A program made the position numbers and the translations under genes. Positions 28,402 through 35,702 of a DNA stretch of 64,000 nt are shown here, piece after piece (within the stretch, counting starts at the first letter, position 1; each line of letters begins with the position of its first letter). The stretch spans positions 1,867,501-1,931,500 of the forward strand of contig NZ_JAUFPZ010000002.1 of NCBI RefSeq assembly GCF_030409505.1, read 5' to 3'. The notes beneath the pieces were generated by a model. The model searched no databases. It saw only the letters and a program-made list of their open reading frames with translations, and was not told the origin of the DNA. Source of the stretch: Zunongwangia endophytica (GTDB taxonomy: Bacteria; Bacteroidota; Bacteroidia; Flavobacteriales; Flavobacteriaceae).

Positions 28402-29327
28402 TAAGAAAGCTTATTTTGAATATTCTGAAGATTTAAAGCAAGGCGATCTTTTTCTTCTTTTTTAAAACGATGTAGGGGAGCAGACATATAATCATTGCAA
28501 ATACCCAGTAAGCCCAAAGCACATTTTAGACCTTTAAGATAACTAGATCCAAATCGTCCTAAATTGTAGATTTCTGAAGATATTTCCATAACAACAGAAT
28601 GTAGCTGCTTTACCTTTTCAATATCTCCTGCTACTGCTGCTTCATAAAGTTTAACGTACAATTTTGGAAACATATTGGAACCTCCGTTAACACCTCCCGA
28701 ACCACCAAGTAAAACAGTTTCCGCTGTTATTTCTTCGGGGCCTACAAAAAATGAAAAATCTTTATTATCCCTCATTCGGTATAACAACTTATTAAAATAT
28801 GCCGTATTTCCTGATGAATCTTTTAAGCCTATAATATTTGTATGTTCAGAGAGTTTTTTTACTGTTTCTGGTTCTATATTTATTTTTGTGTGAGAAGGCA
28901 TATTATATAAAAACATGGGTAGGCTAATCCTATCTGCAAGATATTCGTAATATTCTATAAGCTCTGGCTGTCCTAAATTAAAATAATACGGAGGTGCTGC
29001 AACCAATGCTGATGCGCAGCACTGCTCTGCTGTATCTGCAAGACGCAAACTCTCGGAAACTGCTGTATCGGTAATACCTACTAGAACAGGTACTCTCTTA
29101 TTAACCATAGCACAGGTTTCTTCTATTAATCTATGCCGCATTGGATAGGGCAGACTGGTAGATTCTCCAGTTGTTCCTAGAATAAAAACGCCATGTACTC
29201 CTCCCGCTATAATATGATTTATAAGTTTTTCGAGACCTTTCAAATCAAGCTCGTCTTCGTTGAGCATTGGGGTAATCATAGGGGTTATAATTCCCTTGAA
29301 AGTAGGTATTTGTGAATTGCTGTTCAT
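28401..29327 (-). CDS. DapA/NAL-family class I aldolase (2-keto-3-deoxy acid lyase type)
   Basis: A 308-residue TIM-barrel enzyme of the dihydrodipicolinate synthase / N-acetylneuraminate lyase family. Motifs seen: 'GTTGES' at 51-56, the active-site tyrosine Tyr141 in 'LYNMPSHT' and the Schiff-base lysine Lys169 in 'GLKDSSG'. Family enzymes add or release pyruvate. In this context, cleavage of a 2-keto-3-deoxy sugar acid to pyruvate and an aldehyde is more likely than lysine synthesis, because the gene is coupled to a symporter and shares the GTACAGGATA control element (54 bp upstream). It also lies next to a diketo-deoxy-acid hydrolase that would act on a related intermediate. N-acetylneuraminate lyase remains an alternative. 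Confidence 0.8.
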   Translation of the reverse strand: MNSNSQIPTFKGIITPMITPMLNEDELDLKGLEKLINHIIAGGVHGVFILGTTGESTSLPYPMRHRLIEETCAMVNKRVPVLVGITDTAVSESLRLADTAEQCCASALVAAPPYYFNLGQPELIEYYEYLADRISLPMFLYNMPSHTKINIEPETVKKLSEHTNIIGLKDSSGNTAYFNKLLYRMRDNKDFSFFVGPEEITAETVLLGGSGGVNGGSNMFPKLYVKLYEAAVAGDIEKVKQLHSVVMEISSEIYNLGRFGSSYLKGLKCALGLLGICNDYMSAPLHRFKKEEKDRLALNLQNIQNKLS

Positions 29328-29352
29328 TTTGTTAATCGATAGTTTATTTCTC

Positions 29353-29360
29353 TAAATTTA
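29353..29360 (-). promoter_or_regulatory. Putative -7 box of the aldolase-symporter-isomerase-GH28 unit
   Basis: The minus strand reads TAAATTTA followed by G, close to TAnnTTTG, and begins 20 nt after ACAGGATA. The box is the same distance from its element as at 4071 and 23325. Confidence 0.35.
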
Positions 29361-29380
29361 ATTTTAAGATATCTAATAAC

Positions 29381-29390
29381 TATCCTGTAC
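29381..29390 (-). promoter_or_regulatory. GTACAGGATA element (site b)
   Basis: One exact GTACAGGATA on the minus strand with a weaker copy (ACAGAAGG) just upstream. It is 54 bp before the ATG of the DapA-family gene. Confidence 0.55.
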
Positions 29391-29406
29391 CTTCTGTTTG
29401 CTAATA

Positions 29407-30270
29407 TTAGCTAAAATCTTCCCAAGCTACGGCATGCTGCTTAGAAGCACCTAGCCCTTCAATTCCTAATTCTATGGTATCACCCGGTTTGATATAACGT
29501 TGTGGTTTAAGCCCCATACCTACTCCAAATGGTGTTCCTGTAGAGATAATATCACCTGGCATCAAACTCATAAACTGACTTAGATAACTAACAATTTCTG
29601 ATATTCCAAAAACCATATCGTTCGTATTACTTTGCTGTTTAATTTCACCATTTAATTTTAACCATAATCCGAGATTTTGAGGATCACTTATTTCATCTTT
29701 AGTTATTAAATAAGGACCTAGTGGAGCGAAAGTATCACAACTCTTTCCCTTAACCCACTGTCCAGATCTTTCTAATTGAAACTCCCTTTCGCTATAATCA
29801 TTGTGTAAAACATATCCAGCAACATAATCCATAGCTTCATCTTTGCTTACGTAGTTCGCTTTCTTCTCGATTACAATGGCTAACTCGACCTCCCAATCTG
29901 TTTTTTGACTGCCCTTAGGGATAATTAGTTTATCATTTGGTCCAACTATAGCACTAGTAGCCTTAAAAAAAATAACCGGTTCATCGGGTATCGTAGCTCC
30001 ACTTTCTTCGGCATGTTTGGCGTAATTGAGGCCAATACATATTAATTTGGATGGCTTTTTGACTGGTGGACCCAACCTAATATCAGGAGGAATAACTTCG
30101 CAAGATGATTTATTGCTTTTCAGCCAAGCTTCAAGTTTGTGAATTCCCCCTTTTCCAAAAAAGTCATCGTCATAATCTGCTCCGAATCCTGAAACATCAA
30201 GCCTCATTCCATCTTCTAATTCTACTCCAGGCTTTTCTTCGCCGGCTTCTCCAAATCTTATTAACTTCAT
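29407..30270 (-). CDS. Fumarylacetoacetate hydrolase-family protein, probable 2,4-diketo-3-deoxy-L-fuconate/L-rhamnonate hydrolase
   Basis: A 287-residue cytoplasmic FAH-family enzyme. The N-terminal stretch 'MKLIRFGEAGEEKPGVELED' and 'CIGLNYAKHAEESG' (78-91) are typical of the subgroup that splits 2,4-diketo-3-deoxy-L-fuconate (or -rhamnonate) into pyruvate and L-lactate. Metal ligands are Glu127 and Glu129 in 'DWEVEL' and Asp158 in 'HNDYSER'. The SDR gene 12 bp upstream fits the preceding step, oxidation of the 2-keto-3-deoxy acid. The earlier steps (sugar dehydrogenase, lactonase, dehydratase) are not clearly present in the window. Other FAH enzymes act on catechol-derived acids, but the context argues against that. 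Confidence 0.82.
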   Translation of the reverse strand: MKLIRFGEAGEEKPGVELEDGMRLDVSGFGADYDDDFFGKGGIHKLEAWLKSNKSSCEVIPPDIRLGPPVKKPSKLICIGLNYAKHAEESGATIPDEPVIFFKATSAIVGPNDKLIIPKGSQKTDWEVELAIVIEKKANYVSKDEAMDYVAGYVLHNDYSEREFQLERSGQWVKGKSCDTFAPLGPYLITKDEISDPQNLGLWLKLNGEIKQQSNTNDMVFGISEIVSYLSQFMSLMPGDIISTGTPFGVGMGLKPQRYIKPGDTIELGIEGLGASKQHAVAWEDFS

Positions 30271-30282
30271 TATATGTATTAT

Positions 30283-31065
30283 TTATCCGTTTAATTTAAT
30301 AAAACCGCCATCAATCGGGAAATTAGTTCCAGTTATAAAGCTTGCCTCGTCGGAACATAAATAAAGCGCTAAACTTGCGATTTCTTCTGGCAATCCCATA
30401 CGACCTAATGGCTGAGTTTTCGAAAGCTGTTCAAATTTCGTTTCCACTTCATCTGGGTAATTCTTTTTAATAAAAGCGTCTACAAATGGTGTATGAACTC
30501 TTGCAGGAGAAATTGCATTACAACGAATATTATATTTCAAATAATCCTTGGCCAAAGAATAAGTCATTGTCAATACAGCACCCTTTGACATTGAATAAGC
30601 GAAACGATCTTCTATTCCCACCACCGATGCTATACTTGCCATGTTGAGAATTAATCCGGTCATCTGGTTTTTCATAGATTCAATAACCGCTTTGGAACAG
30701 TTATAAACTCCCTTTACATTGATATTATATATTCTATCTAAATCTTCTTCTGAAGTATTCTCAATATTACCGATGTGGGCAATACCAGCATTATTAATTA
30801 ATACATTTATAGTCTTATTATTTTTTATTTTATTGAAAACGTTTTGAGTCTCCATAAAATTAGAAATATCGCAGGCTATAAATTCTAGACTTCCCTCAAA
30901 ATTCTTTGTCTCTGCTTTTATTGTACTCTCTTTATCTATATTTAGATCTAAAATAATGACATGGGCTCCGTGGGCTACGAACTTTCTAGAAATAGCTTCA
31001 CCAATACCGCTACTTCCTCCCGTAATAACTACATTCTTTCCTGATAAGCTAAAGTCTGATTTCAT
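30283..31065 (-). CDS. Short-chain dehydrogenase/reductase, probable 2-keto-3-deoxy-L-fuconate dehydrogenase type
   Basis: A 260-residue classical SDR. I start it at ATG 31065 (MKSDFSLSGKNVVITGGSSG), 4 bp after the stop of the DUF3826 gene. The open frame upstream to 31128 would overlap that gene and adds an unlikely leader. Motifs: 'TGGSSGIG' (15-22) for NAD(P), 'NNAG' (91-94), catalytic Ser144, Tyr157 and Lys161 in 'AYSMSKGA'. The ending 'ITGTNFPIDGGFIKLNG' is usual. The next gene encodes the diketo-acid hydrolase, so oxidation of a 2-keto-3-deoxy sugar acid at C4 is the best guess. A general sugar dehydrogenase is the alternative. Confidence 0.82.
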   Translation of the reverse strand: MKSDFSLSGKNVVITGGSSGIGEAISRKFVAHGAHVIILDLNIDKESTIKAETKNFEGSLEFIACDISNFMETQNVFNKIKNNKTINVLINNAGIAHIGNIENTSEEDLDRIYNINVKGVYNCSKAVIESMKNQMTGLILNMASIASVVGIEDRFAYSMSKGAVLTMTYSLAKDYLKYNIRCNAISPARVHTPFVDAFIKKNYPDEVETKFEQLSKTQPLGRMGLPEEIASLALYLCSDEASFITGTNFPIDGGFIKLNG

Positions 31066-31069
31066 CAAA

Positions 31070-31714
31070 TTACTTGTTTCTGTTTGCATAATCTTTATAA
31101 AGCTGACGCCAGTTTCTTCCGTTGGCATTCAGGTAGTTCTCAGCTTTGGTTTTATATATCTCAAAAATTGCAGAAATTTCTTCCATGTTTTTAAAATCAA
31201 TAGATTGCTCTCTAGCTCTTTCCAGAAGTTCTCTTATATAAGTTTCTTCTTTTCCTGAAAGATCAGGAACTATGGCATGATATCCTTTCATCGTAAAACT
31301 AACTTTGCCAACACTATGCTTATCTAAAATTTGATTTACCTCTTCTTCAGAAAGATCTCTACGTAAACCAGACATTAAGTTTTCATGAATTTTTGGTGAT
31401 TTTCCAGAATGTGCTATTATTCTTCTATCCAATTCTGTCAACTTATCACCTGTTTTTGGATTTATTCCTTCAGGTACTTCGGTATATGGGTGAGAATTAT
31501 GGTAATCTCGAATAGTCTTAAGATGATTAGATACCAACTTTTCAACTCTTTCAATTTTCAAGCTATCTTTTAAATTAAGACTAGAGACCCATTGTGAAGC
31601 TTTAGTTTCCTGATCAAGATCACTCTTCGCTTTTCTTGTTGCAGTATTTTGAGCACTACTTATTAAACTGCCTATTAAAAATAGAAATACCAGAACATTT
31701 TTATTCATTTTCAT
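31070..31714 (-). CDS. DUF3826 exported protein
   Basis: A 214-residue exported protein with a signal peptide (MKMNKNVLVFLFLIGSLISSAQ). The mature part is mostly helical and charged. 'LDRRIIAHSGKSPKIHENLM', 'FTMKGYHAIVPDLSGKEETY' and 'NANGRNWRQLYKDYANR' resemble the DUF3826 family, which occurs in pectin and rhamnogalacturonan loci of Bacteroidota. No enzymatic motif is seen and no biochemical function is known to me. It is the first gene of a unit with the SDR and the diketo-acid hydrolase, has an ideal -7 box (TATATTTG) and a GTACAGGATA element 57 bp upstream. The pairing of an exported protein with two cytoplasmic enzymes is noteworthy. Confidence 0.8.
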   Translation of the reverse strand: MKMNKNVLVFLFLIGSLISSAQNTATRKAKSDLDQETKASQWVSSLNLKDSLKIERVEKLVSNHLKTIRDYHNSHPYTEVPEGINPKTGDKLTELDRRIIAHSGKSPKIHENLMSGLRRDLSEEEVNQILDKHSVGKVSFTMKGYHAIVPDLSGKEETYIRELLERAREQSIDFKNMEEISAIFEIYKTKAENYLNANGRNWRQLYKDYANRNK

Positions 31715-31736
31715 TAAGAAATAGCATTAATTAATT

Positions 31737-31744
31737 CAAATATA
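31737..31744 (-). promoter_or_regulatory. Putative -7 box of the DUF3826 unit
   Basis: TATATTTG on the minus strand, a perfect match to the Bacteroidota TAnnTTTG box. It is 26 nt, not 20, after the ACAGGATA element. Confidence 0.45.
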
Positions 31745-31770
31745 AACTTCGAATTAAAAACCTAATTTTC

Positions 31771-31780
31771 TATCCTGTAC
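31771..31780 (-). promoter_or_regulatory. GTACAGGATA element (site c)
   Basis: An exact GTACAGGATA on the minus strand with a weaker copy (ACTGGACG) one 10-base period upstream. It lies between the alpha/beta hydrolase gene and the DUF3826 gene, 57 bp from the latter's ATG. Confidence 0.55.
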
Positions 31781-31811
31781 CGTCCAGTAATTCTAATTGT
31801 GCTAATTCACA

Positions 31812-32726
31812 TTAGTAGTAAGCTTTAAACTTAAGCCAATTTAATAATAATGTGGGCCATATGTTATAATTAAGATGCTCTGCTAAACCAAAACCGTGAC
31901 CTCCATTTTCGTAAATATGAATTTCAGCAGAAACATTATGTTCTTTTAGCGCTTTTAAATAAGTTAGACTATTTTCTACCGGTACAGCATGATCATCCAT
32001 CGCATGAACTAAAAATGTTGGTGGTGTATTTTCTGAAACCTGAGTTTCATTTGAAAAATGTTCAACTAAATCTATCGAAGGAGTTTCTCCCAAAAGTCGT
32101 CTTCTCGAACCTTGATGTGTAATTTCGTTAGTTAAACTTATTACTGGGTAAACCAAAATTGCAAAATCCGGCCGAGCACTTTTATTCATCGTTTCTGAAT
32201 AAACATTTTTATCGAAATGAGTAGAAAGTGTGGCTGCTAAATGTCCTCCTGCCGAAAAACCCATAATTCCTATTTCATCTGAATCAAGATTCCATTTTTC
32301 AGCATTATTCCTAACCAGTCTTACTGCCCGCTGTGCATCCTGAAGTGGCCCAACAGATTTATTTTCCATAATTCGGTCATCTGGTAATCTATATTTAACT
32401 ACAAAGGCAGAAATTCCTTCTGAAGCTAACCATTCTGCAACCTTAAAACCTTCCTTGCTCATCGATAAATGGCTATAACCGCCCCCTGGGAAAATAACAA
32501 CAGCACTTTTAGATGAATTCTCCTTAGCTAAAAATGCATAAATTTTTGGTTCCTTTACCATACTAGCTCTAGAAAGCTGATCATTCTCAAACTTCTGTTC
32601 TTCCTCAACATTCTCATTTTCTATACTTCCGGGAATTTTATCTTCCCAAAGATTTAACTCCATGTCTTGAGCATTTAAAATTGTACAAGTAAAAAAACTA
32701 ATTAATATAAAAGTTCGTAATCTCAT
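31812..32726 (-). CDS. Secreted alpha/beta hydrolase, putative carbohydrate esterase
   Basis: A 304-residue exported hydrolase (signal peptide MRLRTFILISFFTCTILNAQ). The oxyanion segment 'VVIFPGGGYSHLSMSKEGFK' and the nucleophile elbow 'GIMGFSAGGHLAATLS' (GFSAG) are clear. The acid and His are expected in 'HAMDDHAVPVENS' and 'YENGGHGFG'. The family covers acetyl-xylan and similar esterases. Here, removal of acetyl or other esters from pectin is inferred. It is 7 bp after uxaE and is the last gene of the long enzyme operon. Confidence 0.85.
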   Translation of the reverse strand: MRLRTFILISFFTCTILNAQDMELNLWEDKIPGSIENENVEEEQKFENDQLSRASMVKEPKIYAFLAKENSSKSAVVIFPGGGYSHLSMSKEGFKVAEWLASEGISAFVVKYRLPDDRIMENKSVGPLQDAQRAVRLVRNNAEKWNLDSDEIGIMGFSAGGHLAATLSTHFDKNVYSETMNKSARPDFAILVYPVISLTNEITHQGSRRRLLGETPSIDLVEHFSNETQVSENTPPTFLVHAMDDHAVPVENSLTYLKALKEHNVSAEIHIYENGGHGFGLAEHLNYNIWPTLLLNWLKFKAYY

Positions 32727-32733
32727 AATCTAT

Positions 32734-33975
32734 CTAATTATTAATAAACAACGGCACTAAATGTCTTTGGTAAAGATTGAAAGTTACATTCTCCTCGATT
32801 TTGTTACGGCAAGAATCCAACAAACTATAAAATTCATCTTTTTCTCCGGCAATTTTGTAAGCGCAATGCATCAATTGCCTAAAATGAGGATTGTAATTTT
32901 GGTTTGCAGAATCATGCCTTAAAGCTTCAGCAAATACTTCTCCGGTTTCAAATGCATTTTTCTGCGGAAGTTTTTCTTTGTCGATATCCAAAACTTCCGT
33001 ATAATTTTCAGTAAGTTCATCATAGCGATCTAGAGCTTCAGTATATAATTGCTGAATAAACTCAAAAGCCTTGCCACCACTTTCTGCTAAACCAATAGCT
33101 TCTTCCAGCCATGTCGTTCCAGCAGTTTTTAAATGTAAACCGCTATTATGCTTTTTTATCAGTTTATTGATTATGGGATAAATCGAAAATTTATCGCTCC
33201 CACTATGCACGCTTAATTTTAATTCTTCAGGTAAACCAAATTCAGTTTTAACGAATTTCAATACGCATAAATCAGCTTCAAATTCTTTGTTGAATTGTTC
33301 TAAATCTCCTTCGTAATCGATTCCTTTATAAAAGTTACCGGTGAATTTTGGAGCGATAGTAGTGACCGGCACTTTATAAAATGCCAAAGCTGAAAGCACG
33401 AAAAATAATTCGGTTGGCGTTTGTGGATTTTCGACTTCATCGATAGAAACTTCCGTATAAAAAGTGTCTTCTTTATTCGATTTGATATGAAAATAAACCT
33501 CGGAAGCCTTCTTCATAGCAAAAAGAAAAGTATTCGTCATTTCTTGAAATTGTGCTTCAGAAATATCGATTTTGGCTATAATTCCTTCAATTTTAAAAGG
33601 TGATAAATAATCCTGAAAAAACTCTTTAAAAGCTCTGATATTTTTTGAATCCGACTTCTTATTGATATAATTAGTGACATCGATCGTAAAAAAATTGCTG
33701 TTATTCAAAAAAGGATCTACAGTTTCTTTGTTTATATGATCGGCATCTACAAAATAATCTTGTGTGAAATTTAGCTCGGTTGTTGCGTTATCCGCTTCTT
33801 CTAGTACACTTTTCGGCTGGGTATTTACCGTTTGATGTTCTCGATTTGATTTGTTCCAAACCGGCGTAACAGCTACTCCGTCTTTCTGAATCTTTATAAT
33901 GGCTTCTAACTGCGCTTTACCTTCTTTTCCAAATCGATCTCCCGTTCCAAATGAAAATTTCCCTAATTCTGCCAT
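32734..33975 (-). CDS. uxaE: Tagaturonate epimerase
   Basis: A 413-residue cytoplasmic epimerase of the UxaE family, which interconverts D-tagaturonate and D-fructuronate at C4. Family stretches: 'MAELGKFSFGTGDRFGKEGK', 'PVWNKSNREHQTVNTQP', 'QDYFVDADHINKETVDPFLN' and 'LSVHSGSDKFSIYPI'. No signal peptide. The gene lies inside an operon of exported enzymes, 17 bp after the second GH28, and far from uxaABC, so it is co-expressed with degradation rather than with the altronate branch. Its product would need UxuB and UxuA to reach KDG; neither is seen in the window. Together with UxaB it gives tagaturonate two fates. Confidence 0.88.
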   Translation of the reverse strand: MAELGKFSFGTGDRFGKEGKAQLEAIIKIQKDGVAVTPVWNKSNREHQTVNTQPKSVLEEADNATTELNFTQDYFVDADHINKETVDPFLNNSNFFTIDVTNYINKKSDSKNIRAFKEFFQDYLSPFKIEGIIAKIDISEAQFQEMTNTFLFAMKKASEVYFHIKSNKEDTFYTEVSIDEVENPQTPTELFFVLSALAFYKVPVTTIAPKFTGNFYKGIDYEGDLEQFNKEFEADLCVLKFVKTEFGLPEELKLSVHSGSDKFSIYPIINKLIKKHNSGLHLKTAGTTWLEEAIGLAESGGKAFEFIQQLYTEALDRYDELTENYTEVLDIDKEKLPQKNAFETGEVFAEALRHDSANQNYNPHFRQLMHCAYKIAGEKDEFYSLLDSCRNKIEENVTFNLYQRHLVPLFINN

Positions 33976-33991
33976 ATTTTAAATTTTAAGA

Positions 33992-35365
33992 TTAATTTTT
34001 GCCTACATCTTTTCCTGCTGCGGTTGGTACTCCGGCTTCCTCGCCGATAATAAGATTATCTACTACTACATTTTGAGTGTTAGTAATGGTAGTTCCGTTT
34101 TTTGCTTTGTTGACTTTGATATTTTTTAACTGAACATTTTCTACTTTGCTTTCTTCAAATCCCTGAATAACCACTGCGGCTCCTGTAACCTCCTCACAAT
34201 GAATATCGTTAATATAAATATCGGAAATTTTTGAGTTATGTCCTGATCCCTCTCCGTGATAATAAGAAGTGATATAAAAAAGATCCTCTGTTTTATCGAA
34301 TTTCAAATTATCGACATAAATATCTTTAATATAACCGCCACGATCGGGATTGGTCTTAAAATAGATCCCGCGTTTTAGGTAGCCGTGCGCTTTGCAATTT
34401 TGCACAAAAACATTCCGCACGCCAGCACTCATTTCGCTCCCAATTACAAAGGCATGAAGGCCTTTCAGCAAACAGTTTCTCATCACAATATTTTCTGAAG
34501 GAGTTGCTGAATTGGCCCTGCCTTCATCATCTCTCCCGGCTTTTATAGCTACGTTATCATCGCCGTTATCGAAAGTGATATTTTCAATCAAAACATCGCT
34601 GGTGTATTCTAAATCGATCCCATCATTATTGCTATTATGCGAATCGTAGGATAGTCCGCGTAAAGTAGCGCTTTTACATTTTAATAAATGTACACACCAA
34701 AATGGGGCATTTTCAATACGAATATTTTCTATTAAAATGTTCTCTGAATTGACCAATTGTAGCAACTGCGGACGCAGATAACCTCCTTCTCCAAATTGCC
34801 GATCTTTCAGCGGAGTAGCATTATGGTTCATTTCTCTACTTTTTTGCTTAGCAGGATCTTCTTTTGCCTTCCAAGTTTGCCAAAATTCTTTACCGTTTCC
34901 GTTGATTGTACCGCTTCCTGTAATGGCTACATTTTCAAGATCTTTTCCGTAAATCAGCGGACTATAATTATAAAGCATCGTTCCTTCCCAACTGGTAAGT
35001 ACCATTGGATAATCTTTAGGATTTGTTCCAAAATTCAGCAAGACGTCTTCAGATAAATGAAGTTCCATATTGCTGGTTAAATGAATTGGTCCATTTATTT
35101 GATATTCGCCATTTGGAACGATTAATTTTCCGCCACCTTTTTTCTTTAGCGCCTTAATGGCTTTATCAAATGCTTTTTTACTGTTTTTTACTGAATTTGG
35201 TGTAGCGCCATAATCTAAAACTGAAACCTCAACGTTAGGAATTTCCGGTAGCTGAATTCGGTTAACGATTTCATCGATTTTCGCTTTTTTTTCTTCGGAA
35301 GAAAGCTGACCGAAATTCAGTAACGGAAATAACAGCAGGATAAATAAAATTATTTTATTTTTCAT
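33992..35365 (-). CDS. GH28-family protein with altered signature motifs
   Basis: A 457-residue secreted GH28 beta-helix protein (signal peptide MKNKIILFILLLFPLLNFGQ). Conserved: 'NNDGID' at 246-251 and 'NGDDNVAIKAGR' with Asp269/Asp270. Changed: the GHG motif reads GLH (302-304, before 'AFVIGSE') and the RIK motif reads YFK (335-337). I checked both on the DNA. In GH28 the histidine of GHG supports the active site and the arginine of RIK binds the galacturonate carboxylate, so a different substrate or subsite is likely. Aspartate acids are kept, so activity is probable. The gene starts 11 bp inside the KdgF gene and ends 17 bp before uxaE. Confidence 0.85.
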   Translation of the reverse strand: MKNKIILFILLLFPLLNFGQLSSEEKKAKIDEIVNRIQLPEIPNVEVSVLDYGATPNSVKNSKKAFDKAIKALKKKGGGKLIVPNGEYQINGPIHLTSNMELHLSEDVLLNFGTNPKDYPMVLTSWEGTMLYNYSPLIYGKDLENVAITGSGTINGNGKEFWQTWKAKEDPAKQKSREMNHNATPLKDRQFGEGGYLRPQLLQLVNSENILIENIRIENAPFWCVHLLKCKSATLRGLSYDSHNSNNDGIDLEYTSDVLIENITFDNGDDNVAIKAGRDDEGRANSATPSENIVMRNCLLKGLHAFVIGSEMSAGVRNVFVQNCKAHGYLKRGIYFKTNPDRGGYIKDIYVDNLKFDKTEDLFYITSYYHGEGSGHNSKISDIYINDIHCEEVTGAAVVIQGFEESKVENVQLKNIKVNKAKNGTTITNTQNVVVDNLIIGEEAGVPTAAGKDVGKN

Positions 35366-35702
35366 CCTCTAGAAAATCTTCCCGAATAGGATTGAAAACA
35401 TCAATCAATACTCCCGCCTCTAAGCATTCAGCACCGTGTTCTGTATTCGGCAATACAAAAAATCCGTCTCCAGCTTCTAAAATTTTAGATTGGCCATTAA
35501 TTGTAATTTTGAATTTTCCGGAAGCCACATAAGATCCTTGCGTATGAAAATGGTCGTGTAAATCGCCAATGGCACCTTTTTCAAATTTGACCTTTACGAT
35601 CATTAATTGCGGATTGTAGCCAATGAATTTTCTGGTAATTCCTTCAGCCGCATATTCCCATTCAGCATCATTATCTTTAAAGAAAAGTGGAGGCGTATAC
35701 AT
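35355..35702 (-). CDS. kdgF: Cupin protein, KdgF-type (unsaturated galacturonate ring opening)
   Basis: A 115-residue single-domain cupin without a signal peptide, the size of KdgF. KdgF converts 4,5-unsaturated galacturonate, the product of pectate lyases plus unsaturated galacturonyl hydrolases, to linear 5-keto-4-deoxyuronate. Metal ligands are His49, His51 and Gln55 in 'DLHDHFHTQGSYV' and His89 in 'PNTEHG'. It shares a TAATG stop/start overlap with the GDSL esterase gene and overlaps the following GH28 by 11 bp. Its position between PL9 and GH105 genes in the operon supports the call; the later step KduD is at the right edge of the window. Confidence 0.85.
   Translation of the reverse strand: MYTPPLFFKDNDAEWEYAAEGITRKFIGYNPQLMIVKVKFEKGAIGDLHDHFHTQGSYVASGKFKITINGQSKILEAGDGFFVLPNTEHGAECLEAGVLIDVFNPIREDFLEDEK

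Noticed and set aside
28401..29327. DapA-family gene as lysine biosynthesis dapA
   Set aside because: The gene is coupled to a symporter and sugar isomerase and shares the left-half control element, so a catabolic aldolase is more likely.
26902..29327. Sialic acid (nanA/nanT) cluster
   Set aside because: The symporter/aldolase pair alone would fit, but no epimerase, kinase, sialidase or deacetylase is present and the neighbours are pectin genes.
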